Assembly (NCBI RefSeq): GCF_009792295.1
Contig: NZ_CP039934.1
Location: forward strand, 2,252,501 to 2,316,500
From: Myroides fluvii
GTDB taxonomy: Bacteria > Bacteroidota > Bacteroidia > Flavobacteriales > Flavobacteriaceae
Length of the DNA: 64,000 nt
Reading direction: 5' to 3'
The position numbers and the translations under genes were made by a program. This document shows, piece by piece, positions 1 to 9,172 of the stretch (positions are counted from its first letter, which is position 1; each line of letters starts with the position of its first letter). A model generated the notes under the pieces. The model saw only the letters and a program-made list of their open reading frames with translations. It ran no database searches and was not told where the DNA came from.

Positions 1-1
1 G

Positions 2-904
2 TTGAATACCCCTTCTTCTGTCATTGATTTTAATATGCGTACTCAAGAAAAAGAAATCTTGAAAGAGCAGGAAGTATTAGGTGATTTTGACAAGAATGAT
101 TATGCTGAAGAACGCATTTGGGCTACAGCAAAAGACGGTGTAAAAGTGCCTATTTCTATGATTTATAGAAAGGGAATTGAGCGAAACGGTAAAAATCCAT
201 TTTTATTATATGCCTATGGATCCTATGGAATTACGATGGAACCTTATTTTTCAACAACGCGTTTGAGTTTGTTGGATCGCGGTTTTGTATATGCGATTGC
301 ACATGTGCGTGGCGGAGAAGATATGGGACGCGATTGGTATGAAGATGGAAAGTTATTAGTGAAGAAAAATACCTTTACAGACTTTATCGCTTGTTCTGAA
401 TATGTAATGGAACAAGGATATACTTCTTCGGATTATTTATTTGCCGAAGGAGGTTCTGCTGGAGGAATGTTGATGGGGGTAATTGCGAATGAGCGTCCTG
501 ATTTATACCAAGGAGTAATCGCTCAAGTTCCCTTTGTCGATGTAGTAACAACGATGTTAGATGATAGTATTCCACTAACCACAGGAGAATACGACGAATG
601 GGGAAATCCCAATGAAGAAGAATACTATGACTATATGTTGTCTTATTCTCCTTATGACAATGTCAAAGCACAAGCGTATCCGAATATGTATATCTCAACA
701 GGATTACACGATTCTCAAGTACAGTATTGGGAGCCTGCGAAATGGGTGGCCAAATTAAGAGATATTAAAACAAACGACAAGCAATTGTATTTTGATATCA
801 ATATGGATACAGGACATGGAGGTGCTTCCGGTCGATTCGAATCATTAAAAGAAGTAGCCAAGGAATTTGCGTTTATGTTCGATTTAGTGGGAATTAAACA
901 GTAA
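2..904 (+). CDS. ptrB: Oligopeptidase B (protease II), C-terminal part, 5' truncated by window
   Basis: The reading frame is open from the first bases, so this is the C-terminal part (about 300 residues) of a longer protein. It is the alpha/beta-hydrolase catalytic domain of an S9 family serine peptidase, which cleaves short peptides after basic residues. The visible part contains the nucleophile elbow GGSAGG with Ser at about residue 152 of this fragment, the acid Asp at about 237 in LHDSQVQYWEP, and the catalytic His at about 272 in GHGGASGRF. The sequences around Ser and Asp are those of oligopeptidase B rather than prolyl oligopeptidase. The beta-propeller half lies upstream of the window. 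The TTG at position 2 is not expected to be the real start. Confidence 0.9.
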   Translation: MNTPSSVIDFNMRTQEKEILKEQEVLGDFDKNDYAEERIWATAKDGVKVPISMIYRKGIERNGKNPFLLYAYGSYGITMEPYFSTTRLSLLDRGFVYAIAHVRGGEDMGRDWYEDGKLLVKKNTFTDFIACSEYVMEQGYTSSDYLFAEGGSAGGMLMGVIANERPDLYQGVIAQVPFVDVVTTMLDDSIPLTTGEYDEWGNPNEEEYYDYMLSYSPYDNVKAQAYPNMYISTGLHDSQVQYWEPAKWVAKLRDIKTNDKQLYFDINMDTGHGGASGRFESLKEVAKEFAFMFDLVGIKQ

Positions 905-973
905 AAAAGAATTAACTTAGTATTGTTATTCATGCTTATCCTAAGTGTGAATGCAATATAAATAAATGAAAAG

Positions 974-2008
974 ATGAAAGAAGAAATCCAAGCTTTTGAT
1001 AATGTGATTTCCTTAGTAGGAGATACGCCTTTAGTGAAATTGGACAACGTTACCGCTTCATTAAAAGGACATTTTTACGGAAAAGTTGAAGCCTTTAATG
1101 CAGGACAATCAGCAAAAGATAGAATTGCATTACACATTATTGAAACAGCAGAAAAACAGGGAATCTTAAAGCCAGGAGGAACAATTGTAGAAACTACTTC
1201 TGGAAATACAGGATTTAGTATTGCGATGATTAGTGCAATTAAAGGGTATAAATGTATCCTTTCTGTCAGTGATAAATCATCTCCAGATAAGATCGATATG
1301 CTACGTGCTATGGGGGCAAAAGTATATGTTTGCCCAGCTAACGTGGCTGCTGATGATCCAAGATCATATTATGAAGTAGCGAAAAGAGTGCATGAGGAAA
1401 CACCTGGATCCATCTATATTAATCAATATTTTAATGAACTAAATACAGAAGCTCATTATTTATCTACAGGACCGGAAATTTGGGAACAAACAAAAGGAAA
1501 AATTACGCATTTCGTTTGTTGTTCTGGAACTGGAGGAACGATTTCTGGAACAGCTCGTTATCTGAAAGAAAAAAATCCAGCCATTCAAATTCTAGGTGTT
1601 GATGCTTATGGATCTGTACTAAAGAAATATCATGAAACAGGCGAATTGGATCCCAATGAAATTGCCCCGTATAAAATTGAAGGATTAGGAAAAAACTTGA
1701 TTCCATCAGCTACAGATTTCTCCGTGATTGACCACTTTGTCAAAGTAACGGATAAAGACGCAGCTTTAGTAGCGAGAGCATTAGCGCGTACAGAAGGTCT
1801 ATTCTTAGGGTATACTTCTGGAGCTGTATTACAAGCTACTCGCTTATATGCTGAACAAGGAATGTTCGACGAAAATAGTGTAGTTGTTATGCTATTCCCT
1901 GATCATGGATCTCGTTATATGAGCAAAATTTATAGCGATGATTGGATGCGTCAGCAAGGGTTTCTCGATGAAAGTGAACCTAAAAATGAAATTAACTACA
2001 TCAAGTAA
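974..2008 (+). CDS. PLP-dependent cysteine synthase / cystathionine beta-synthase family enzyme
   Basis: A fold-type II pyridoxal-phosphate enzyme of 344 residues. The PLP lysine is K48 in GQSAKDR; the family norm is S-V-K-D-R, so the Ala is a mild variant. TTSGNTG (about 76-82) is the substrate/PLP loop, and the glycine-rich SGTGGTISG binds the cofactor phosphate. It probably makes or breaks a cysteine-type C-S bond (O-acetylserine sulfhydrylase or cystathionine beta-synthase-like). No regulatory CBS domains follow the catalytic domain. The Cys-Cys pair in FVCCSGTGG is unusual. It lies 69 bp after the peptidase gene and ends in a strong terminator. Which substrate it uses cannot be read from the sequence. 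Confidence 0.8.
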   Translation: MKEEIQAFDNVISLVGDTPLVKLDNVTASLKGHFYGKVEAFNAGQSAKDRIALHIIETAEKQGILKPGGTIVETTSGNTGFSIAMISAIKGYKCILSVSDKSSPDKIDMLRAMGAKVYVCPANVAADDPRSYYEVAKRVHEETPGSIYINQYFNELNTEAHYLSTGPEIWEQTKGKITHFVCCSGTGGTISGTARYLKEKNPAIQILGVDAYGSVLKKYHETGELDPNEIAPYKIEGLGKNLIPSATDFSVIDHFVKVTDKDAALVARALARTEGLFLGYTSGAVLQATRLYAEQGMFDENSVVVMLFPDHGSRYMSKIYSDDWMRQQGFLDESEPKNEINYIK

Positions 2009-2014
2009 TAAATG

Positions 2015-2047
2015 AAAAGGCTGTTTTAAATCAAAACAGCCTTTTTT
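2015..2047 (+). terminator. Rho-independent terminator after the PLP enzyme gene
   Basis: Inverted repeat aaaaggctgtttt / aaaacagcctttt with a short AT loop, followed by a T run directly after the stop codon. Confidence 0.85.
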
Positions 2048-2323
2048 ACTTTCGGATTAAGGGGTTATCAGAAAGAAGCCTTAGTAGTCTATATCTAGTT
2101 GGACTTTTTATTTTCTGTGTGATATCGAAAAAATACAGATATACACTTGATTTTTAGTTGTTAATGAAACAATGCTGAACAAATGTATATAAAAAAATGA
2201 TAATAAATGATCTTATTGTAAATATTTTTGTTAAATAATTTGGTTATTATTTTTTATTCCTTAATTAGGGAATTGTATTTAGTTGTATTTAACTAAAATA
2301 AAGAACTTTTTCTATGCGAAGGA
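2048..2323. other. AT-rich intergenic region between convergent genes
   Basis: About 275 bp between the terminator of the PLP enzyme gene and the stop codon of the SulP gene. I see no ORF or RNA gene. The only structure noticed is a 7-bp inverted repeat tttagtt/aactaaa near 2278-2297, without a T tract in the minus direction. Confidence 0.5.
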
Positions 2324-3853
2324 TTAAAGTGTGTCTTTTTGATTTTCTTCTTGTTCAATTGTAATCTCTTCAAAAGATTTACTGTTTTTAAGTAAGCGAA
2401 TGCTATCTGCGCGCAGGTTGCGCAACACTACTTGTTTGTTTACATCCTGGTATTTAGTAGTTGTTTTTTTAAGAATTTCAATAGCGGACATATCGGCGAT
2501 ATGGGATTCTTTGAAATCGATAATAATTTTAGTTGGATCTACTTGAGGAGTAAACTTTTCTGCAAAGGAGGTGGTACTTCCAAAAAATAGAGGACCGTAA
2601 ATTTCGTAGATTTTGTTTCCTTCTGCATCAAATGATTTTCTAGCGCGAATGCGTTTGGCATTGTCCCAAGCAAAGATTAAGGCGGAAATAATAACGCCAA
2701 CAAATACAGCTAAGGCTAAATTGTGAGAAAATATAATGATGGCGGTTACGAGAAAAAGGGTGAAGATATCAGCTTTAGGCATTTGGGTAATCAGGCGAAA
2801 GGAAACCCATTCAAAGGTAGTGATGGCCACAACCATCATTACGCCAACCAAGGCAGCCATGGGAATTTGTTCAATGATAGGACCGCCGATAAGAATAATA
2901 AAAAGAATGGTTAAAGCACCGATAATTGCAGCAATTCTCGTTCTCGCACCCGCTCCTATATTCACCAAGGTTTGTGCAATCATGGCACAACCACCCATAC
3001 CACCAAAAAATCCATTGACGATATTTGCGCCACCTTGGGCCATAGCTTCTCTATTGCTATTGCCTTTGGTATTGGTTATTTCGTCAACAATATTGAGGGT
3101 TAAAAGCGACTCAATCAATCCAACACCAGCCATAACCACAGAGAAAGGCAGTATAATTTCTACTGTTTTCCAAGTAAGAGGAACTAAAGGAAAGTGAAAA
3201 CTAGGTAAGGAACCACTGACCGTTGCAATATCGATTACTTTTTTTGTATCAATTTGGAAAAAGAATACAAGTAATGTAAGGGTTACAATAGCAACTAAAG
3301 AAGCGGGGATTTTTTTAGTGAACTTGGGAAGTAGCCAAACAATTCCAATAGTTAAGATTGTCAATCCCAACATAAGATAAAGAACATTTCCTGTTAACCA
3401 AGGAGCATCATCAGCTGTTGAGGTTTTAAATTGTGCCACCTGAGCCATGAAAATAATAACGGCTAACCCATTTAAAAATCCATACATGACCGGTTGAGGG
3501 ATGAGTCGAATAAATCGACCGAGTTTGCATGCACCAACGACGAATTGCAAAATGCCTGCCAGTACAACGGCGGCGAATAAATACGCTACCCCATGAAGCG
3601 AAGCTAAGGCAATTAAGACAACCACTGTTGCTCCAGCTCCACCCGAAACCATTCCTGGCCTTCCTCCGAAAATGGCTGTAATAATTCCCATTAAAAAAGC
3701 GGCATACAATCCAGTTAATGGAGTTAAACCAGCAAGGATAGCGAAAGACAAGGATTCGGGAATCATGGTCATCGCTACGGTTAAGCCAGCAAGAATTTCA
3801 TTTTTGATATTGATGTTCTTTAGAGCAGGAACAGACAAGAATGGATTCGTCAT
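2324..3853 (-). CDS. SulP family inorganic anion transporter with C-terminal STAS domain
   Basis: A 509-residue inner-membrane protein of the SLC26/SulP family, which moves sulfate, bicarbonate or similar anions. The N-terminal part has the family start motif (AGLTVAMTMIPESLSFAILAGL, then TGLYAAF), followed by about 10-12 hydrophobic segments. The last 110 or so residues form a soluble STAS domain (IIIDFKESHIADMSAIEIL). The length suits a bacterial SulP. It is transcribed alone, divergent from the ABC exporter genes. The substrate is not determined. A carbonic anhydrase neighbour would have pointed to bicarbonate, but none is present here. Confidence 0.9.
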   Translation of the reverse strand: MTNPFLSVPALKNINIKNEILAGLTVAMTMIPESLSFAILAGLTPLTGLYAAFLMGIITAIFGGRPGMVSGGAGATVVVLIALASLHGVAYLFAAVVLAGILQFVVGACKLGRFIRLIPQPVMYGFLNGLAVIIFMAQVAQFKTSTADDAPWLTGNVLYLMLGLTILTIGIVWLLPKFTKKIPASLVAIVTLTLLVFFFQIDTKKVIDIATVSGSLPSFHFPLVPLTWKTVEIILPFSVVMAGVGLIESLLTLNIVDEITNTKGNSNREAMAQGGANIVNGFFGGMGGCAMIAQTLVNIGAGARTRIAAIIGALTILFIILIGGPIIEQIPMAALVGVMMVVAITTFEWVSFRLITQMPKADIFTLFLVTAIIIFSHNLALAVFVGVIISALIFAWDNAKRIRARKSFDAEGNKIYEIYGPLFFGSTTSFAEKFTPQVDPTKIIIDFKESHIADMSAIEILKKTTTKYQDVNKQVVLRNLRADSIRLLKNSKSFEEITIEQEENQKDTL

Positions 3854-3873
3854 AGAGTATTTGAATATGGGAG

Positions 3874-3881
3874 CAAAATTA
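3874..3881 (-). promoter_or_regulatory. Candidate -7 box for the SulP gene
   Basis: TAATTTTG on the minus strand fits the Bacteroidota -7 consensus TAnnTTTG, 20 bp upstream of the start codon. No well-spaced -33 TTG is seen. Confidence 0.4.
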
Positions 3882-4028
3882 AAATTTTAATCCAACTAAA
3901 TCACAAAAAACAGCAGTGGATTACAAGGAGATACAACAGTTGTATCCTATAAAAGGAGAATATCTTATTGAGTTGTGTAACAAAAGAGTAAAGGATGATA
4001 CTTATAAGATAAACCAAAAATTAGTAAT

Positions 4029-4901
4029 ATGAAATTAGTTATTGAAAATTTAAGTAAGACCTATAAAAACGGGGTAAAAGCATTAGATGACTTGTCGATT
4101 GAGATTGGACCAGGTATGTTTGGTTTATTAGGACCAAATGGAGCTGGAAAATCTTCTTTGATGCGAACAATAGCTACATTACAAAAACCAGATACAGGTA
4201 GTATTCGCTTTGGCGATATTAATGTTTTGGAACAACAAAATGAATTTCGCAAAGTATTGGGGTATCTGCCTCAGGATTTCGGTGTTTATCCGAATATGTC
4301 TGCGGTTGATTTGTTGGATTATTTTGCGCGATTGAAAGGAATTTCAAATGCAGTAGAACGACGTGAAATTGTGAATCGCGTTTTAGAAGTAACCAATTTA
4401 TACGAAGTAAGACGCAAAAGTGTAAGCGGGTATTCGGGAGGAATGAAACAGCGTTTTGGTATCGCTCAATTGTTGCTAAACGATCCAAAGTTAATCATTG
4501 TTGATGAGCCAACAGCTGGGCTAGATCCTGCAGAACGCCATCGCTTCTTAAATGTTTTACGCGAAATTGGAACCAACAATATCGTGATTTTCTCTACACA
4601 CATCGTAGATGATGTAAATGAATTGTGTCATGAAATGGCTATTCTAAATGGAGGACATTTGTTAGAGAGAAGTACGCCCAAAGAGGCAGAACAAAAATTA
4701 ACTGGACGTATTTGGTTAAAAGAAATCAATAGAGAAGAGATTGATCAATACAGTCAATTCAATATACTTTCGGGAAAATACAATCAAGAAAACCGCTTGA
4801 AAATTCGCGTGTACGCAGAGGATTCGCTTGCTGGTGAAGGTTTTGAGTTGGTAAAGCCAACCTTAGAAGATGTTTATTTTGTGGCATTAAAAAACGAGTA
4901 A
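4029..4901 (+). CDS. ABC transporter ATP-binding protein
   Basis: A 290-residue ABC ATPase. Walker A GPNGAGKSS is at about 35-43, the signature YSGGMKQR at about 135, and Walker B LIIVDEPTAGLD follows, with the switch His in STHIVDD. The C-terminal 70 residues form a short accessory region typical of the ABC-2/NatA-like exporter group. It ends 3 bp before the permease-peptidase gene, so the two surely form one operon and one complex at the inner membrane. The substrate is unknown. Confidence 0.9.
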   Translation: MKLVIENLSKTYKNGVKALDDLSIEIGPGMFGLLGPNGAGKSSLMRTIATLQKPDTGSIRFGDINVLEQQNEFRKVLGYLPQDFGVYPNMSAVDLLDYFARLKGISNAVERREIVNRVLEVTNLYEVRRKSVSGYSGGMKQRFGIAQLLLNDPKLIIVDEPTAGLDPAERHRFLNVLREIGTNNIVIFSTHIVDDVNELCHEMAILNGGHLLERSTPKEAEQKLTGRIWLKEINREEIDQYSQFNILSGKYNQENRLKIRVYAEDSLAGEGFELVKPTLEDVYFVALKNE

Positions 4902-4904
4902 GGG

Positions 4905-7900
4905 ATGTTTAAAACAGTTTTTTCTTTTGAACTTAAACGTTGGTTTAAGAGCTGGGTGTTTTACTTATACCTAGCTATTTTTTTTGCGATAAGTTTCTTG
5001 TCGATGATGTCAACTATTGGTGTTTTTGATGCTGTGAAAAATACATCAGCCTCTTTATTACACATGAATTCCGCCTATTTATTAAATGTAATGTTGGATT
5101 CATTCAATATGTTGCTGTACTTTTTATTCCCTTCTATTATTGGAATGGCAATCTATAGGGATTACAAATACAATGTACATCATATTTTGTATTCATATCC
5201 CTTTTCTAAATGGGAATATCTACTGGGTAAATTTAGTAGCTCTTTTATAATTACGCTTTTAATTAGTATCATGATGGGAATAGGTGCATTTCTTGCAACC
5301 CTTATTCCTTGGGCTTCGCCTGAATTATTAGGACCCAATGTACTGTGGAACTATGTGCAAGTGTATCTCATTAATTTAATTCCCAATATGCTGTTTATTG
5401 GAGTGATTGTTTTTGCTGTAGTAACGTTAACGCGTAGTATTTACAGTGGATTCATAACCATTATCATCATTATGATTTTGCAGGGAATGATTAATAGTAT
5501 TGCCGCAGATGTGAATTATAGAGAATTAGGGGCTTTGTTGGATCCTTATGGAGGACAGGCACTAAGCTATTATACCCGTTATTGGAGTGTAGATGAATTG
5601 AATATTAATGATTTACCGCTAGAGAAATACTATCTTTTAAATCGATTAATTTGGTTGGGAGTTAGTTTGTTGTCTTTGGTGATTCTAGGTAAGGTATTCA
5701 AGTTCTCCCAACAGCCGGCTACATTCTCTTGGAAGAGAAAGGTAAAAGGAGATCGTGTAGTGAAGAATAATTTTGGTGGAATTTTTAAAATAGAATTACC
5801 TAAAGTTCGTTACGATTATTCGTTAAAGGCGAACTGGAATAATGTATTTGCCTTTGCAAAGGTTGATTTTAAGTTCTTAGCACGCAATCGCGTATTCTTA
5901 ATCCTAATAGGCGTTGGCTTGTTGTTTATGATTTTAGTAGCCAGTTTCGCCATGACGATGTATGGTACTGCGACCTATCCATTAACTCGACAAATGCTGA
6001 TGATTCCGGGGGCTACCTTCCATTTCTTTATCTTGATGATTACATTCTTAGGCGCTGGGTTATTGGTGCATCGAGGAGAAAATACGCGCATGAATTTACT
6101 GGTAGATTCAACTGCAGTTCCCAATTGGGTCTTGTTCCTTTCTAAGTTTTTTGCGTTGATTGGATTGCAACTGCTGTTGTTAATGGTTATTATGGTAACG
6201 AGTATGGGAATTCAAGCGTATAATGGATTTTATCAGTTCGAAATAGATTTGTATTTACAAAGTTTAATTGGATTTGATTGGATTGAATTTATTATTTGGG
6301 CACTAATGGCGATTGCTGTTCAAACGTTCTTTAAAAATTATATCGTTGGATTCTTCGTTTTACTTGTGCTTCAAATGGGGTGGCCCGCTATTAGTAAAAT
6401 TGGAATTGAACAACCGATTTTCTTTTTTAACTCTATACCAACACCTTCGTATTCAGATATGAACGGCTTCGGTTCAAGTGCAGATTTTGGGAAGTTTATT
6501 ACTTATGCCCTATATTGGAGTTTGTTTGTGGCAGGATTGAGTGGCTTAACCTTATTGTTTTGGAGAAGAGGGGTATTTAGTGGATTGAAAGAACGTTTTT
6601 ACTATGCTAAGAAACGAGCAAAGGCGGTGGTTGTCGTACCAACTGTGCTTTTCTTCGTTGCTTTTGTGAGTTTAGGAGCTTATTTATATTACGAAAATAC
6701 AGTTTTACACGTGTTTCGCTCGTCTAAAGAAACAGAGCTGTTACAAGTAGAATATGAAAAAAAATACAAAAAGTATGAATGGATGGCACAACCTCGCATT
6801 GTAGATGTAAAGGTTGACCTTGATTTATATCCAGAAAGAAATGATTTCCAAGCCAGAGGAACTTATGTAATTGAAAATAAATCGAATCAAGTCATCGATA
6901 CGCTATTGGTTGCTTTTTATCAAGATTTAAACAATAAGATTGTGGTAGAAGGAGCAAGCTTGCTATCAACAGATACAGTTCAAGGTTTTAGTTTTTATCG
7001 TTTTGATCGACCGATGCAAGCAGGTGAAACTAGAACGATGGAGTTTGTGGTAGAGAATAATCCTAATACATTTATTCGTTCGGAATCACCGGTTTTAAAT
7101 AACGGAACATTTTTGAATAATAGTTATTTTCCTTCTTTGGGGTATAGTGATCGAAGTGAGTTGACAGATGATGAAATCCGCAAAAAGTATGGATTAGCGC
7201 CTAAAGAACGCATGGCAGAACAAACGGATAAACGGGCTTTGCAGAATACCTATATTAGTAACGATGCAGATTGGATTCACTTTGAGACGACGGTTAGTAC
7301 GTCTATAGATCAAATCGCTATTGCTCCGGGGTATTTACAAAAAGAATGGACAGAAGGCAACCGCCGTTATTTCCATTACAAGATGGATCAAAAGATGTTG
7401 AATTTCTATGCTTATAACTCCGCACGCTATGAAGTAAAACGCGATAAATGGAACGATATTAATATTGAGATTTATTATCACAAAGGGCATGAGTACAACT
7501 TAGATCGCATGCTATCAGGAGTGAGAAAATCCTTAGATTATTATTCGACGGCATTTAGTCCATACCAACATAAACAAGTGCGCATTGTTGAATTTCCTTT
7601 AACGATGGGAACATTCGCACAATCTTTTGCCAACACCATCCCCTTTTCAGAAACAATTGGATTTGTAGCTCAGGTAGATGATGCGGATGAAAATGCTGTG
7701 GATTATCCTTTCTCAGTAACGGCGCATGAAGTAGCACATCAATGGTGGGCACATCAGGTGATTGGTGCAAACGTACAAGGAGCGACGATGCTTTCTGAAA
7801 GTCTATCCGAATACAGTTCTTTAAAAGTATTGGAAAAAGAGTATGGAAAAGGACAAATGCAGCGTTTTCTAAAAGATGCATTAGATGGCTATTTAGGCGG

Positions 7901-8561
7901 TCGATCATATGAAGATAAAAAAGAAAAACCGTTGATGTATAATGAGAACCAGCAGTATATTCATTACAACAAAGGGTCTTTGGTATTTTATACGATGAGT
8001 GATTATTTAGGGGATGCGGTTTTAAACGGAGTATTAAAGGAATATGTGAAAAAAGTAGCCTTCCAAGAAGCTCCTTATACGATTTCTACTGAATTAGTGA
8101 ATGACATTAAACAAGCCACTCCTGATTCGCTGCGCTATATGGTGAAAGATATGTTTGAAACCATTACACTCTATGACAATTATGTAGATAAAGTAGAAGT
8201 GAAAAAACTAGATAATGGAAAGTACGAAGTGAAAATTAAAGCTTATGTAAGTAAATATAGGGCAGGAGATAAGGGAGAGAAACTATATGCGGATAAGGGA
8301 GAAACTCCACTTGTTTTTACAGGGGATAAGAATTTGAAAATAGAATCACTTCCTTTAGCTGATTATGTTGAGGTGGGAATTTTTATGAAAGATAAAACAG
8401 CTAAAAACAAAGATAAAGTATTGTATTTACAAAAAGTAAAAGTAACCGCTATCGAAAATGAATTTACGATTATTGTAGATGAACAACCGGTTGAGGTAGG
8501 AATTGATCCTTATTACAAGTTGATTGATACGCGTTCGTTTGACAATAGAAAAGCGATATAA
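4905..8561 (+). CDS. ABC-2 type permease fused to M1 family aminopeptidase domain
   Basis: A 1218-residue fusion. The first half carries two blocks of transmembrane segments (about residues 15-270 and 325-560), as in ABC-2 type permeases, and another membrane segment lies near 575-595. The second half is an extracytoplasmic M1-like metallopeptidase: zinc motif HEVAHQWW starts at residue 941, with the third-ligand candidate Glu at about 965 in LSESLSEYSS. The spacing from the second His is 19 residues, against 18 in classical M1 enzymes. The motif is intact, so activity is plausible. It pairs with the ATPase encoded 3 bp upstream. The architecture recurs in Bacteroidota from general knowledge of the phylum; its role is not established. 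Confidence 0.88.
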   Translation: MFKTVFSFELKRWFKSWVFYLYLAIFFAISFLSMMSTIGVFDAVKNTSASLLHMNSAYLLNVMLDSFNMLLYFLFPSIIGMAIYRDYKYNVHHILYSYPFSKWEYLLGKFSSSFIITLLISIMMGIGAFLATLIPWASPELLGPNVLWNYVQVYLINLIPNMLFIGVIVFAVVTLTRSIYSGFITIIIIMILQGMINSIAADVNYRELGALLDPYGGQALSYYTRYWSVDELNINDLPLEKYYLLNRLIWLGVSLLSLVILGKVFKFSQQPATFSWKRKVKGDRVVKNNFGGIFKIELPKVRYDYSLKANWNNVFAFAKVDFKFLARNRVFLILIGVGLLFMILVASFAMTMYGTATYPLTRQMLMIPGATFHFFILMITFLGAGLLVHRGENTRMNLLVDSTAVPNWVLFLSKFFALIGLQLLLLMVIMVTSMGIQAYNGFYQFEIDLYLQSLIGFDWIEFIIWALMAIAVQTFFKNYIVGFFVLLVLQMGWPAISKIGIEQPIFFFNSIPTPSYSDMNGFGSSADFGKFITYALYWSLFVAGLSGLTLLFWRRGVFSGLKERFYYAKKRAKAVVVVPTVLFFVAFVSLGAYLYYENTVLHVFRSSKETELLQVEYEKKYKKYEWMAQPRIVDVKVDLDLYPERNDFQARGTYVIENKSNQVIDTLLVAFYQDLNNKIVVEGASLLSTDTVQGFSFYRFDRPMQAGETRTMEFVVENNPNTFIRSESPVLNNGTFLNNSYFPSLGYSDRSELTDDEIRKKYGLAPKERMAEQTDKRALQNTYISNDADWIHFETTVSTSIDQIAIAPGYLQKEWTEGNRRYFHYKMDQKMLNFYAYNSARYEVKRDKWNDINIEIYYHKGHEYNLDRMLSGVRKSLDYYSTAFSPYQHKQVRIVEFPLTMGTFAQSFANTIPFSETIGFVAQVDDADENAVDYPFSVTAHEVAHQWWAHQVIGANVQGATMLSESLSEYSSLKVLEKEYGKGQMQRFLKDALDGYLGGRSYEDKKEKPLMYNENQQYIHYNKGSLVFYTMSDYLGDAVLNGVLKEYVKKVAFQEAPYTISTELVNDIKQATPDSLRYMVKDMFETITLYDNYVDKVEVKKLDNGKYEVKIKAYVSKYRAGDKGEKLYADKGETPLVFTGDKNLKIESLPLADYVEVGIFMKDKTAKNKDKVLYLQKVKVTAIENEFTIIVDEQPVEVGIDPYYKLIDTRSFDNRKAI

Positions 8562-8588
8562 AAAAAGGATCCGAAAGGATCCTTTTTT
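8561..8588 (+). terminator. Terminator after the permease-peptidase gene
   Basis: Stem aaaaaggatcc / ggatccttttt with the loop gaaa, immediately after the stop codon. Confidence 0.85.
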
Positions 8589-8626
8589 GGGTTTTATAAA
8601 AACGTGATGCATCACATAGAGGAAAT

Positions 8627-8660
8627 AAAAAAGGGAAAGCACACGTGCTTTCCCTTTTTT
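8627..8660 (-). terminator. Terminator of rplS (bidirectional)
   Basis: Long stem with core gggaaagcac / gtgctttccc flanked by A and T runs on both sides. It lies 20 bp past the rplS stop codon on the minus strand and could also stop plus-strand readthrough. Confidence 0.85.
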
Positions 8661-8679
8661 ATTTGTCTCAGAAATAAGA

Positions 8680-9030
8680 TTATCCTCTTCTTTCTTTGAT
8701 TCTTGCTTTTTTACCAGTAAGTTCTCTGAAGTAGAAAATACGAGCTCTACGAACTTTACCTCTTTGATTTAATTCGATTTTTTCTAAAGCAGGCATGTTG
8801 ATTGGGAAGATACGCTCTACACCAACGTTACCAGACATTTTACGGATAGTAAAAGTCTCAGTAGCACCTGTACCTCTTCTTTGGATTACTACTCCTTTAA
8901 AGAACTGAGTTCTTTTTTTGTCACCCTCTTTAATTTCGTAGTACACAGTAATTGTGTCTCCAGCTTTAAATGCTGGGAAGTCTTTTTTTGCAACTAATTC
9001 GTCTTGAACGAATTTCATTAAATCTGCCAT
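8680..9030 (-). CDS. rplS: 50S ribosomal protein L19
   Basis: A 116-residue protein matching bacterial bL19 in length and sequence: FKAGDTITVYYEIKEGDKKRTQFFKGVVIQRRG, then TFTIRKMSGNVGVERIFPINMPALEKIEL and RRARIFYFREL. It sits at the 30S-50S interface of the ribosome. In many bacteria rplS follows trmD; here trmD is 5 kb away. The gene is monocistronic, with its own promoter, a structured 5' leader and a strong terminator, which suggests autogenous control. Confidence 0.97.
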   Translation of the reverse strand: MADLMKFVQDELVAKKDFPAFKAGDTITVYYEIKEGDKKRTQFFKGVVIQRRGTGATETFTIRKMSGNVGVERIFPINMPALEKIELNQRGKVRRARIFYFRELTGKKARIKERRG

Positions 9031-9054
9031 TTCTGAAAAAAATAATTAATTAAT

Positions 9055-9096
9055 TTAAACCAACATACACGGACCTCGCCAGAGGTTAGTTTAAAA
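9055..9096 (-). promoter_or_regulatory. Structured 5' leader of rplS, candidate L19 autoregulatory RNA element
   Basis: On the minus strand the mRNA leader can fold into an 11-bp outer stem (tttaaactaac at 9096-9086 with gttggtttaaa at 9065-9055, one G-U pair). Inside it lies the small hairpin cctc-tggc-gagg (9086-9075). The element starts only a few bases after the likely transcription start and ends 24 nt before the ATG. Ribosomal-protein leaders upstream of L19 genes are known in bacteria. That this one binds L19 is inference. Confidence 0.6.
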
Positions 9097-9104
9097 GCGA
9101 GTGC

Positions 9105-9112
9105 AAATATAG
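9105..9112 (-). promoter_or_regulatory. -7 promoter box of rplS
   Basis: TATATTTG on the minus strand, an exact TAnnTTTG match, placing the transcript start near 9098, just before the leader hairpin. Confidence 0.6.
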
Positions 9113-9172
9113 GTAAATTCAATAAAATAATCCTAATTTTTTTTGCTAAATTATTGGTGCAATGTACTTTAG

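Noticed and set aside
2278..2297. Inverted repeat tttagtt/aactaaa past the SulP gene as terminator
   Set aside because: The stem is AT-only and no T tract follows in the minus direction.
2736..3197. Long plus-strand ORF inside the SulP gene
   Set aside because: It lies fully within the membrane protein on the opposite strand and has the composition expected for antisense of a hydrophobic gene.
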